Shown: piece by piece, positions 10,836 through 21,956 of the stretch
How the letters are laid out: each line of letters begins with the position of its first letter
Numbering within the stretch: position 1 is the first letter of the stretch
From: Tulasnella sp. 424
Taxonomy: Eukaryota > Basidiomycota > Agaricomycetes > Cantharellales > Tulasnellaceae
Assembly (NCBI GenBank): GCA_019633425.1
Contig: WSUB01000016.1
Coordinates: forward strand, 248,001 to 312,000
Direction of reading: 5' to 3'
Length of the DNA stretch: 64,000 nucleotides
Notes under the pieces: model-generated
The model's database searches: none
What the model saw: the letters and a program-made list of their open reading frames with translations, nothing else
Told to the model about the DNA's origin: nothing
Made by a program: the position numbers and the translations under genes

Positions 10836-12600
10836 CTCGCCAGCGAGTTGCTACGGCAACGGAGGGCCGCCGAGACGAGAGCTAAAGAATGTACAACGAG
10901 TAAGACCTTAGAGAGTTGACAAAACTTTAGCTCCAGTCCGGTCAAAAGAATAAGAGCGACGAACCTGATCACGCATTAGGGACCAAAGCCCGTAGAAAAC
11001 CGAGCCGCAGGCTATGTAGGTTTAGTCTGCACCGCGACCACTACATACGTTGGATGATAGTGTACTTCCCGTTTGCTCGCCACGACAAGCTCCGTGAAAT
11101 ACGAAGAGCAGGACCAGGGAAGAAGTGTGATTGAGATGGGGATGGAGGAGATGACAGAAAGGATTGATCAGTGATACTGAAGTCATCGATACATATAATA
11201 GGGCAAGACGAAAGTCCGCACCTCTTTTCGTTCCGTTGTTCCGCAGGGGTTGGTACCGCATCGTACGCGAGAGTTGGTTGCAATCTGGAAGGCCATCTCT
11301 GCGTTAGTGGCCCGTTGATCGAACAGTCAGGGTTGAACTTACCAGGATTGAACCGAGGATCAACTGGCTCAAGAACGTCAGTGAGAAAGATCACCCTACA
11401 GATCGCAAGGACGAGCAAACTCACTCTCTGAAGCGGTTAACTCTGCTGCGGCTGGAGGTGGCCGCTATAGCATCACACACTGGCTTCGACCCGAAGGGAA
11501 GGGAGCGGTGAAAGCAGCCAACTGGGGCTTTGAGGTCCAAGTCCCACTGGCTACAACACCAGCGGAGGCCGCCTCAGGAGACACCACAGAGAGCACGAAG
11601 AAATGTACGATGCTGGGAGATGCTAGGTGAAAAGCAAATAGACTAGTTCCACCCGAATCGAATCCCGTAGAGTACGCACGTACACGAAGCTCAACGCTTG
11701 GTCGATGTGCGACAGGCGAAAGGCAGTATAGGAGTAGGGAGGGGGGTTGCTGCTGGAGGGATTTTTCGTCGTCGCGTCGTAAGGTTGGTATTTAAATACC
11801 TTTGGGAGTGAGCGACGTGGCATCGAAAGCGGAGGACAGGTCGGATAACGATCTGAATACATTCGGCGTCGGCGCCGGCAACACGCAAATACTTCCGGCC
11901 GATGACTCTTTACCGTCAGAGAGGCAGCATTCCGCGCGTACAACTTTGGCACTATCTGCGGGTCTCACCGACTCGTCAAGGAAGTTGGCGTATCGAGGAC
12001 GAGGCGGGCGGCGAGGGGGTGGTAGTGATATCATGGAATCAGGTCTGTTTATCCTACTTACAGGCTGTCGCGCAGAGACGCACCGTGCTCAAGATTCGGT
12101 GTGGGCTGTGTGTTTTAGTCTGAATTCTAATTTTCATTCCTTTCTTCGACCTAGGTATGGACGCCCTTTCTTCTACGGGCTCATATGACGTCATCCCTTC
12201 CCCGTACTACCTAGCTACATGCAGGGTCAAGGCAAGGTTCTACTGGCTGACACGAGACCTCGGTTCCTATTGTCTTAGCGGAGTGGGACGAGCAAATATA
12301 ACGAGGTAGAATGCATTGGCGAGGAAGCATATGATGTGAGGGATTGCGAAGTGCGGGTACCTTGACGGTGACCTGAGTTTCCGAATTCCACCTTTGCCCC
12401 TCATGTCCTTCCCTTTATGTAATTCCTGTTTCCTTCGAACCAATCCACGCTATACTTAAGATCATATATGAGACAACGAGGTGACTGAGGTGATATTTGC
12501 GTGTTTTGGGGTGTGACAAATACCTCCGTTCGTCCGAATGGGCCGGTTCGCCACTAGCCTCTCTGGCCAAGCGTGATCCCTCCGGTAACCAAATTGTGTC
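10835..12600. repeat. Unit B spacer block duplicated from/to unit A
   Basis: It matches 2990-4990 over most of its first 800 bases, then more loosely to about 12400. Minus-strand frames between 11041 and 11424 resemble those at 3300-3554, again without a recognisable domain. The plus frame at 11802-12188 lacks an ATG at its start and is not supported. 12400-12600 holds nothing recognisable. Confidence 0.55.
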
Positions 12601-12619
12601 TGTGGGAAAATCAGGCAAG

Positions 12620-13283
12620 CTGATAAACATGTAGAGCGCCTCCAAAATTGCATCCTGCAAATTGGGGCCGAAGATCGAGTTAACGTTGGAATGGGAGCCT
12701 TGAAGCGACAGCAGAAGAAAGACTTGAAGGAATCACAGAGGGTGAGGGTCCTTCACGATGCCGAGGCTCATTAACTATTATCGATGATTATTTTGGTCAC
12801 CCAAATATTGCTAGGCGGATGGAGACGTGGACTCGAGGTTATGAAGGCCGAATATGGCACGCGAAGAACAAACGGTTCATCGAGTGGGTACTAGGACACT
12901 CGGTGTTTTAAGATTTGAATAGGACAGATCTATAAATTCTCAATAGATTTGTGCATGGCCTCCAAAAGCGATGGGGATGGAACCTCAACGAGCTTCAAGT
13001 AGTCAGGGACTCCCCTCGATTCATGGCCTTGGCGGATTTCGTAGACGATGCGCAGAGACTAGATCGTATAGGTTAAAGAGCCTTAACTTGGGTCTTCCTC
13101 AGATTCTGACATGCATTAGTAACAGTTTGGGACAGAGCCGAAGCTGAGATCAAGTTGATTCTAGAGGAAGACGCAAGCAAGAAACGACCCGAGCATCGGT
13201 CGTGGTCTATCAGCATGCCTCGTTCGCTTCAGCAAGATCCAAGTACTCCTGGTGCAAGCTCGTCGAAGGGAAAACGCTGCTGA
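12620..13283 (+). pseudogene. F-box gene copy C, 3' half only
   Basis: It corresponds to exons 6-9 of the F-box gene at 896-2542, starting inside exon 6 (VERLQNCILQIG). The splice sites and reading frames of the last exons are intact through the TGA at 13281-13283, with the same RAEAEI and EEDA tail. The F-box itself and all upstream exons are missing, so it is a truncated duplicate. It runs convergently toward the intact cellulase, as in units A and B. Confidence 0.75.
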
Positions 13284-13665
13284 TATGGTTCTTTTGCTGC
13301 TTCAAGCATGGAAACCCCCTAGACAGAATGACTATAGCCTGTCGTGGCCGAAGGGTATTGTGCGCGGGATTCACCGAATGCGTTATATGAGGTCCCGAGG
13401 GGATTCGTGAGCTGAGATCGCTCTTCCTCGCGTCGAGCAAGGGTAGCCCGCATGAGCAACTGGCTTCTTGGACGTATCAGGTGACGAATAAGCGAAGACC
13501 ATACTCTTGGTGACAAATTTGCTTGACTCTTACGGGCCACATTCCACACGCAAGTCAACTACAATTCCGCAGACAGGAACGATATCGATTGTTTCGGGTT
13601 GATACAGGCAACCAGTCGACCGTATAAGCTACCAACAGACTCCGTATTGGTTCGCTTACAAGCAC

Positions 13666-15407
13666 TGGGAGTAGTAGTCGTTGGAGTAGGTGCAAGTGTA
13701 AGGAGAGACGCAGGTGGTAGGTCCACTAGGGAGTGAGAGGATCGATTAGAGATATAGGACAACTATCCAGAAATTTCAAGACTTACGTGTAGGTAAGGCC
13801 ACCGCACTGTCCGTAGTGGGTCTGAGTAGATCCGCTAGCAGAGGTGGTGGTGCTGGCAGTGGTAGTAGTCTTGCTGGTCGTGGTCGTCGTGGTAGCCTTA
13901 GAGGTGGTCGTCGTGGTCGTCGTCTTGGCCGTGGTGGAGGACGTGGTGGAGGTCTTGCTGGTGGAAGACGTTGTGGAAGATGTGGTGCCCGAGAAGGTAG
14001 AGCCGATGGGACCAAAGCGGATGTTGGAGTAGGTGACTGTGGCGCTGGAAGCGGAGACTTCGACGTCGGAGGGAACACCGGATGTGGTTGCGCAGGTGCC
14101 ACGGTAGCAGCCATCCGAGGTACAGTCGGTCGGGTATGTGGAGTCGAGCCAGAGCATGTTCACTGCGTAGTCGTCCCAGAGGGAGAGGACGAGGACGTTA
14201 CCACGGGCGAGAGCCTCACCCATAGTGGTAAGACCACCGTGGTTCTGGAAGGAGGTCTCGTCGCCGAAAGCAACCTTCTGCTCGTCGCAGTACTCGTCGG
14301 TGATGGAGTTGAAGGAGGTGCTAATGCCGCTGATCTCGTTGTACGAGTTGGGGATGACAACGCCGTTCTGGACGTAGAATCGCTTGATTTCCGTGAGGGT
14401 GCCGGTGGCAGTGCCGTCGGAAGTGATGAACTGGGTGACAATAGTGAACTTCTTGGTGGTATCAACGGTCATGCTTGGGCCGTAGAATGTGTGATCACCC
14501 TGGCGGTAAGAGTTCCAGTCGCAACCATCGGGATCGCAGACACCGCTGTAGCGGCTAGGATAACCGCAGTCGTCGCCACTGCAGCGAGTTTGCTCGGTGA
14601 CGTCGCAAGGATGAGGAGTGTAAGCAGCAGAGATGGAGTTGGCCTCCCAGATATCCATCTCGCTGCAGCAGGAACCGTAGCTACCGGTGCCGGAATTGGC
14701 AGAGGAGGCCGTCCAGTCAATAACATTGGCCTTGGAAATTTCAACAAGTCAGATACTACTGTGTGAATAGACAAAGGTAGGACACAAACCTCGCCGTTAA
14801 TAAACTTGATGTCACGAGGGCACTGAGAGTCGCAGTAGCCGGTTCCGTACTTGGCACCAGCCTTGTTGTTGGGGTACTTGGACAAGCCACCATCGGAATC
14901 CATCTGAGAGAAGTAGACCGCACCATTGAGGCCGCAAGGAAGCTGAGAGACGTCGACGTCGAAGGTGATCTCTTGGCCCATGGGGTTGAACATCTCGTAG
15001 GTGGAGTCATCCGCCAAGAGGTAAAGACGAGAGCCGACGTTCTCGCCATTGCTGTTAGGTTGGACGAACTTGAGGGTCAAAGCATTGCCGGAGGTGGAAA
15101 TACCGTAGGTGTTAACGTAGTCAGCTCCGTCGAGGGCGCAGTTTTCAGCGCAGGTGACACCGTCGGGGCAGTAAGTGCTGCTCCATTCGTTGCCAGTGTA
15201 GCAGTTGGTGGAGCCACCGACGTTGTGGAGCCAGCGCCAGTTAGCGTCGAGGACGACCTTGCCAGCCTGGGCAGTGCAAGTTCCGCCAGCGGCGCACTTG
15301 TACCAAGTCAAGGCGGGATGGGTTTCCGCGGTATTGGTACCGACTTGTTGAGCCGAGACACCGGCGAGGATAGAGGCAAGAGCAGCGAGAGCGGTTGGGC
15401 GGAGCAT
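13666..15407 (-). CDS. cbh1: GH7 cellobiohydrolase (CBHI type) with C-terminal CBM1
   Basis: Secreted exo-cellulase releasing cellobiose from cellulose chain ends. Exons (minus): 15407-14790, 14730-13787 and 13735-13666; introns of 59 and 51 nt; 543 residues. A signal peptide ends VSAQQ, giving the usual N-terminal Gln of mature CBHI. The GH7 catalytic signature [12 protein letters not shown] carries both carboxylates (nucleophile and acid/base in E-x-D-x-x-E). Multiple paired Cys are present ([23 protein letters not shown]). A roughly 60-residue Thr/Ser linker leads to a complete CBM1 (THYGQCGG ... [13 protein letters not shown]) with its aromatic face. Length and order are typical of CBHI. 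A TATA-like element lies about 100 bases upstream. It is the only intact member of a duplicated set whose tails survive at 2.9 kb and 10.5 kb. Carbon-source regulation is expected for the family but not shown here. Confidence 0.97.
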
Positions 15408-15508
15408 TTTGTTTTCGAAGGACTGTGTAGTCGAAGAAAGACTGTTAGCCGGTTGGTGAGTTGGAGTAGACCGATGAGGATGACTGACCCTGCTCAAAGT
15501 CTCAAGCA

Positions 15509-15514
15509 TTTATA
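15509..15514 (-). promoter_or_regulatory. TATA-like element of the cellulase gene
   Basis: TATAAA on the minus strand about 100 bases before the ATG at 15407, a plausible distance for a strongly induced fungal gene. No transcript evidence. Confidence 0.45.
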
Positions 15515-17350
15515 CGTCTCTTCCGGGCGGATAATGTGCGGGCCAAAGGTATCAACAGTCTTCATGCTGCATGAATATTCGGGAGCGTCGTGACAGCAAG
15601 ATTGGCTGGCGAGTGTCGCTTGGTCGCCAGCAGAGGTAAGCTGAGTGTGCCGAAACAATCCCGCCTCTGAGAGCTTCTTGCGAAATGAACGCCGAAGAGG
15701 AACCATATAGACTCTGCGGCATTTGGCATGCAGAAGCTGGTACAAGAGGATGAGTGGCGGGCGCTCCGCAGTCAGGCGGATTCAGCGCGACGAAGTGGAG
15801 GGCCCAACGTGACATCACCAGTGAACAGAAGCCATAGGCAGATGGCGTCTCGGAGTTTCTTCTAAGTAACCTTCCAAGCGTCGCTATGTTCTGGTGAGAG
15901 GAAACAGTCAAACGGACCAGCTGCTAGACCTAACAATAGCATGCCCGGCGAGTTCGGTTGCCTTTAAGGGAAGCACGGCGAGCTGCGCTTTCCCCAATCG
16001 GATACCTTGACGGAGAAACCCTTTGACAGCTGCCCGACGGCTCGTCAGTGCCCGAAGCCGGAGCCGAATATAGCTTTCCAGCATCCCGATTTTGACAGTG
16101 TCCGGGGAATTGATTGGCTTGCCGAAAAGAGCGGGATCTAAATTTATAACGCGTAGACGGGTCGCTGATGAACGTCAAGGCACGCGGTGGAAGGGCGAGA
16201 GATATATTGGGACCGTGCTGGGCTCCGAGCCGATGGAGATAACTGCTGCGGAGGCAGAGAGCTTCCGGAGGTGCTGTCAATGCCGTCTAAGGGAAGCAGG
16301 AAGCTTCTCAGTTCCCTTACCTCGTACCTCACTTTTCTCCCCGTGAGCAAACTATTTCGATTTTAACGGTTGCAGGACTATACTGCCGGGAGGACCTTGA
16401 CGACTAACGGGGGGCGAGGGAACGATGTAGGTCGGGGCAAAAGTTATTGAGCGCGATCCCACGGTTCCTTCTCTAAAGCTCCTCCTCATCATAGTAGGCA
16501 CACCACCTCCGTCTTAGTCTACCACTAGACTCTTGTGATTTAAAATTATAGATGAAGCGAGAAGTGGCAAATATAGTAGAACAATGATCGGTTCCGTCCT
16601 TCTGGTATTCCCATCGATTCGACCGTCGCTGAATTCTGAGCGTTTTGCCTCCGCGAGGGAAAATGAGCCCCAGTTACAAATCAAATGACGTCGGCTGCCC
16701 GCATTCGTCGATCAATCCCATCTCTTCTCAAACCAGGAATTCACTGGTTGGCTCGAGCTCAGAGCATTCTGCCAATGCTTTCCCGAACCTAATGTGCCGT
16801 CCCCCCTCTCGTTCCTTACCGTCTCGTTCGGTTTATTCGAGTTTCGACCGGGACCTGCGCTCAGATTAGCTCTGTAAGTCTAGCTTTTTCCTGCCCTTAC
16901 CCGTATCTCTCAACGAGCTATTTCAGTGTCGGGCTGCTAGCGACAGTCGCTGCATCGTTCGCCAACTTCCATCGTCGCCCAACGAGGTTTGACCGTGCAC
17001 GTACATGCCGTGTGTCATATTAATTGCTTCTCCTTTTGTGACTCCATATTGGATCGCTCTTCGTGACAGTTGTCACCAATTCGAGCGGCAGACGTGCTCC
17101 GTAACGATTGCCAGTGCCTGTCTCGATAAACCCGCGTGCACGATGAAGCACATCGACTTTCACACAGGCGTGACTCATTCGGTCGTTCAGAATCGCTCAA
17201 CTCGTTATCTATCAACAAACCGTTTATCGCCATCCATTTTCGAACTGTGCCGAGTTTGAACAGTCCATCAACTTGCGGAGTTTGAATTCGTCCTCTCGGC
17301 TCTCCTGAGACCGAAAAACTCCCCTCTCTGCGTCGTCATCGAAAACTCCT
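15515..17350. other. Upstream region of the cellulase and spacer without supported gene
   Basis: Open frames here are short, overlap on both strands and show no domain, codon or splice pattern. The first kilobase is presumably the cellulase promoter. The stretch near 16790-16850 is pyrimidine-rich on the plus strand, as in fungal promoters, but no gene start follows it convincingly. Confidence 0.4.
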
Positions 17351-17354
17351 CAAA

Positions 17355-17925
17355 CAAAGTCTATCGTACGAAAATTTGGTCTCTTGAGGGAGCGTTCTGA
17401 AGGAGAAACGCGTAGTGGCCAGCCAGTGGCGCTGGGCCCCACAGCCGTGCGCAAATCCGGCGTTGGCCAAGCGTATAGTAATCGAAAACCACTGCTACCT
17501 GATCGTTAAGAAACATATAGATAAGTAAGAAAGGTAAAGGAGGACTCGTCAGAGCTCAGCTTACTTGTACTCTAGTTGCAGCCTGTCCAGATCGACGCCG
17601 ATCTGGTCACTGCAATGTTCCATCAAGGCGATGGGATTTAAGCGATACAAGTCGCTACCAAAGAATTCATCTCCGTCGAAAAGCTTCCCGTAACGGACTT
17701 CAGGGATGAAATACCCGAACGAGATGGGTACGAGCGCTTCCGCAGGTGACGAGATACCCTACAGACTCTGATAACCAGACCAATGCTCGCTCAGCATCTT
17801 GCGCATTTTACTGTATATTCGAGCCTCATTGTTGACCGATTCATGAGAATTTTGACCTTTGTAAGCCATTTGGCGATGACGCGGAAGCCAGTGGGCTATC
17901 TCGGGGATGAACGCACAACTCTAGG
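17355..17925 (-). pseudogene. Relic of the acidic kinase-like family (K1)
   Basis: On the minus strand, recognisable family blocks follow in order: VNNEARIYSK, LSEHWSGYQS, PISFGYFIPEVRYGKL, YRLNPIALMEHC and LQLEYK. These match the genes at 26141-27953 and 31240-33025. The family intron follows at the same codon (donor GTAAGC), then IRLANAGFAHG and ERSLKRPNFR-TIDF. A stop directly after GYQS, frame slips and a stop after IDF make it non-functional. It is the only family member on this strand and lies 8 kb from the array. It keeps the His-Gly of the catalytic loop that the array copies have lost. Confidence 0.75.
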
Positions 17926-17943
17926 AAGCTTGCTTGACGGGAC

Positions 17944-18879
17944 TCATATCCAAGACCCGACCCTGGGTTTTAGTTTTCTTGGAATTGGTGAATGCTCCCA
18001 ATACAGATTATTGACGGAAGTTTTCCCATTTGACAGCACTACTCCCCCATGGAGGCTCATTTTGGACGTCGCTTGGAGTGGAATGCAACGGCACATAAGC
18101 CCCCCCAAAACCGAAAACGTCATCTGATCGGAGTTTAAATAGCTCATTAGTAGAGAGCGCGAGTAAGAATTCCACTTCGTGCTCTCGAAGACCATCCGTG
18201 CAATATTCATTAGCCCTGAAGACTTGCATTCACTAAACTCATAACGTCCTCTTGGAACTGTCCAGGTTTTGTAAGAAGCCACGATGTCGTAAACCATCCC
18301 AGTATACCCCAAAATCTCAAAGCGCGCGGTTTCACGAACATTCGGGCGCTGCGGGGTACCCTCATTCCACTGGGAGTTTAAGCCACTTTTACCGTCTCCC
18401 CTTATCCGCATTACCCACGGATACAATTCGAGCAGAAAAGTCAGCCACAAAACAAGTTCATTCGGCCGCTTGAAAGTTTTGTTCCCCAGGTAGGTCATTA
18501 CACATGCCCGGTGAAACATCCACGAGGTCGGATGGCAGATGTCTCTGCGAGTCCAGGACCTTGGGTTCTCAAATGACGAGACTGTGATTTCAATCCACGA
18601 AAGGATAGCAGGCAAGGAAAAAAAACATAGGTCTAAAACGGGTATTCGAGCCACCCATGTGGATGGCGTATGAGTTCGACGTTGAGCGGCAAGAGGAACA
18701 AAAGCAGGTGATGAAAGGCGATCGAAACTAAGAAAGGGGAACCTGAGTGTATGCACACCTCGGTGCCTTCGAAGCCCGTACGATGAGGCATGTTTACGGG
18801 CCACGCCTTGAGTGGTTGCTATGGTCGAGATCGGGCCCAGCTGGCAGCAAGGTACGGGTCTAGGGTTGGGGGTGTACAC
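17944..18879 (-). CDS. Hypothetical open frame, possibly a gene remnant
   Basis: A 311-codon frame is open on the minus strand immediately upstream of relic K1. Its central part (about residues 125-260) looks protein-like in composition (FLLELYPWVMRIRG, RFEILGYTGMVYDIVASYKTW), while its N-terminal third does not. I recognise no domain and it does not match the N-terminal half of the kinase-like family. It could be a decayed exon set of an unrelated gene, or a chance frame. Confidence 0.3.
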   Translation of the reverse strand: MYTPNPRPVPCCQLGPISTIATTQGVARKHASSYGLRRHRGVHTLRFPFLSFDRLSSPAFVPLAAQRRTHTPSTWVARIPVLDLCFFSLPAILSWIEITVSSFENPRSWTRRDICHPTSWMFHRACVMTYLGNKTFKRPNELVLWLTFLLELYPWVMRIRGDGKSGLNSQWNEGTPQRPNVRETARFEILGYTGMVYDIVASYKTWTVPRGRYEFSECKSSGLMNIARMVFESTKWNSYSRSLLMSYLNSDQMTFSVLGGLMCRCIPLQATSKMSLHGGVVLSNGKTSVNNLYWEHSPIPRKLKPRVGSWI

Positions 18880-19569
18880 GGCACGCTCTCCCGCGTACAG
18901 GATGACGCCCAGGGCCCTCGTGGGATGCTGGTTTTTTACCCAACGAAAAGAACATCAACAGAAAGCGATGATGAATTCTTCCAAGAAGAAGGGTCGAGCG
19001 TTGCACCTCTGGCTACAGCTCTCGACCCTCGCCTCGGAAACGGGAAAAAAAGTGTATGTACAACCATTTAAAAACCACATCACCAACGTATCAAATAACA
19101 ACAAAAAGAAAAAAAGTGTAAGAAAAGGGGAAGAGTTGGTTTCAAAACCAAGAAAAAGAAAAAGAAGTGGGTATATAAGCAACCCGTGATTATGAAGATA
19201 CAGTTTGGAAACAACACCGGGAGAACACAAGAAAAAGTGTAAAAGTAAAGAGAATCAATAGAAAAGAAATTGGATGCGAGAAGTAAAGCAGAATGCGGAG
19301 TGGAGTTGACATTGCATGTAGGGCTCGAGGGGGGGCCTGGACATATATACATGGAGGGATTGCGTGGATTGCGGGACGGGGTAGGGACGAATAAAGAACG
19401 TAATATGAAGGAATGCAAAGGTGGCGGGGAGAGAGAGAATGTATGAAGCGAAAGTTGGCGCGACATAATGGACAGCGGTGTCCCCCATAAACGACCATAT
19501 AGCGGGATTGAATGACGGATGATCGATGGACAAATAAATGTTAAAAAAACTGTTCACTTTGAGAATTCT
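18880..19569. other. 3' flank of the DnaJ-type gene, purine-rich
   Basis: Long A/G-rich runs on the plus strand (19085-19180) and no supported frame. It probably contains the 3' untranslated region of the gene that ends at 19570. Confidence 0.4.
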
Positions 19570-21956
19570 TTACTGCTTGAAGATGTCCCGCATCCGATGG
19601 ATCTGATCGGGAGTAACCTGATCAGGGAACTTAATGTTCCACCTGAGAAGAGAACGAAAAGTCAGGTTCCAATTCGTCTTTCCCCGAGCTTTGACTCGAA
19701 CTCACCGAATGATCAAGTCGCCCCTTCCAACCACTTTACTCTTCGATCGCGTGTACATTCCTTCGCCTTTAATCACCGTCTCCTGTCCAGGGTTGATCAC
19801 GCCTTTAGGTGGATAGAACTCGATGACCTTGCCATCCAAGCCAACGACCTTCCTAACCTCCCTCCTTCCGTTCTCCTTAAGAGCGTCCACAAGGTCGACC
19901 TCTTGATTAAGGACCAACTTGCCACCGTCCAACCGCGTAAACCTCTCATGATGAACTTGCTCGACCACAAAGATCATCGTCTGGAAGACACCGGGAGCAC
20001 GTTCGTTACCGGCATCGGGGAAGACGATCCTCGTTCCGGGCTTCCATCCAGGCTTAACGTCGATCTGGACTTCTTGGATCTTGGGCTCTCCGGAAAGCAA
20101 GCGGGTGGTGATCCGATAGGTGTAGGTTCCTCCTTTGAACAACTCCTCCAACGTCAGGGGCAGAGGGTAGATCCATTCTGCCGGAATCGACCCTTCAGCT
20201 GAGCTTGAGCGGGCGACTTTGCTGCTATCGTATCTCGGCTGAGACGAGGACGAAGACGACGCTTCATCGCCAGAGGAGACAGAGGAGGAGGAGGAAGCTC
20301 CCGAGTGATGGTGGTGATGGTTGCGAGAGCCACTTGACTTGGTGGTGTACTTGGTGCCGGGAGCCAAGGTGTTAGGGTTTGATGGGGGTGGCTGGCTATG
20401 CCCTTCAGTCCGGTTTCGCTTTACGACGAAGGATCTAGAGTTTGACAGAGGAGGTTTTGGGTAGACAAAAGACAAGGGGGGAAAAGGTGAGTCGAGGACA
20501 CGAAGGAGAGGGGAGGAAGTCAGCCATTCTGCGCGAGGCCGGAAATAAAAGAAAACGAAAAAAAGGCAAAAGATAAGTGCCAACTTACCGTTCTTGGTCG
20601 CGTCCAGACCTTGAATTGGGAGCATCAAGATCGCTCCGAGCGCGGTGATGGTTGCCAGCAGGTGGTGGGAATTGGGGAGGTGGTGGGGCTTGGAATTGCG
20701 GAGGCAGAGGTGGAACTGGTGGCATCTGCACCTCCTCGGAAAGCTTGTGCTTCCTCCTCTGATTGGACTTGGATGACGGAGCGGTGGGGATAAAGGGTTT
20801 AGGAGACCTTTCGGACTCCGAGTCTGGATCCCGGTTGACGACGAACAACGTCTGGCGGGGACCAGAAGGTTCGATAGGAGAATCATCTTCGAGCGGAAGA
20901 CGGTCGCGTGCGGACGAGCGAGGAGGGCCCGAGCTCGAATACGACGAAGAGGTCGTGAACGCCACGGAAGAAGTGCCCGTAGAAGATCCGTAGTGCGAGG
21001 TGGCTGCCGATCTTCGGCCGGCGCTACTTGGGGGTGCTGAGATCCACGACGTCGTGGTTGGAGGAGGGTTGATCGACAAGGTCGTGGAAGGTGGAGAGAA
21101 GACTCCAGCAGCCTGGCGAGGTGTCTGAGTAGGGTAGGCAGTGGGGACGGGGGCGAGGTAAGCGTTGGTCGGGAGTGGAGAAGGCTGCTGGCTTGGGGTC
21201 TTCATCGCGGACTTGCGAGGAGGACCTCTGGTCTTGACAAACGGTTCGGCAGGCTCCTTGATGAGGATGCCCGTCAAGGGCTGCCCTTGAGGTGGAGCTG
21301 GTGACCCGTAAGCGTACATGGGAGGTGCGGCGGTGTTGTGAGGGGCGGATTGGTGCGGGACTTGAGGTGCAGAACGAGACGGCGGTGGGGGCCTCTTCGA
21401 TTTACCGCTCGTGGACTTTTTAGCCTTCCAAACTTCAGCCTCTGGGTTGTACCACCCTCCCGCTGATTCGGCTGAAACTTGCGCGGGTTGAGCGTCCTAA
21501 AAGAAATTGGTCGTGAAGGAGAAAACGCGCCGTCAGCAACAATCACAATCGATCCACCAAGAAAACCCCAAATAATGCCGCCGCGCGCCGCGCCCCTCTC
21601 CTTCTCGTTCGTTCTCTCGCGCGAAATGAAAAAGAAAGGAGAACAAGACAATTTTCTTTACGTACCTCGTGAGCTGTTTCGGACGGTCGCATGCGCGGGC
21701 TCCGCTTGGATTGAGAATATTCCGAGTGTGGGTGACCCGCAGCCGATGCAGGCGAGAGATACGAAGACGAGGGATCCCCCGTCGGGTTTGAACCGACAAC
21801 GCCGCCGCCGTTACTGCCGGCCGGTGGATGGAAGGACGGATAGCGTCCTAGGGTTTCAAATTCGGAGGCGGGGCGATTGAGCTGCTTGAAGAGGTCGCTA
21901 TCGTCCATGATGCCGTAGAGCTCCGGGGGCTGAGGTGCGCGAGCGAAGAGAGCCAT
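19570..21956 (-). CDS. DnaJ C-terminal (Hsp40 peptide-binding) protein without J domain
   Basis: Exons (minus): 21956-21666, 21496-20589, 20434-19706 and 19642-19570; total 666 residues. Residues 1 to about 480 are low-complexity and disordered, rich in Pro, Ser and Thr, with a His run and Ser runs. Residues from about 483 to the end form the substrate-binding DnaJ C-terminal region of class B Hsp40s: LTLEELFKGG, VQIDVKPGWKPGTRIVF, then the second barrel with ALKEN, GKVIEFYPPKGVINPGQE and DLIIRWNIKFPDQVT. There is no J domain and no HPD motif, nor a zinc-finger region, so it cannot stimulate Hsp70 in the usual way. It may bind clients or act as a scaffold. Introns 1 and 2 are unusually long for this window (169 and 154 nt). 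Confidence 0.9.

Noticed and set aside
11802..12188. 128-codon plus-strand frame in unit B spacer
   Set aside because: It does not begin with ATG, has no homologous frame in unit A and overlaps an equally long minus frame.
13816..14766. Long plus-strand frame rich in Gly and Val opposite the cellulase
   Set aside because: It is the antisense shadow of the Thr/Ser-rich linker and catalytic exon of the GH7 gene, whose domain content and splice sites are unambiguous.
21775..21800. T-arm-like GGTTCAAACCC on the minus strand, suggesting a tRNA
   Set aside because: No matching acceptor or anticodon arms around it, and it lies inside coding exon 1 of the DnaJ-type gene.
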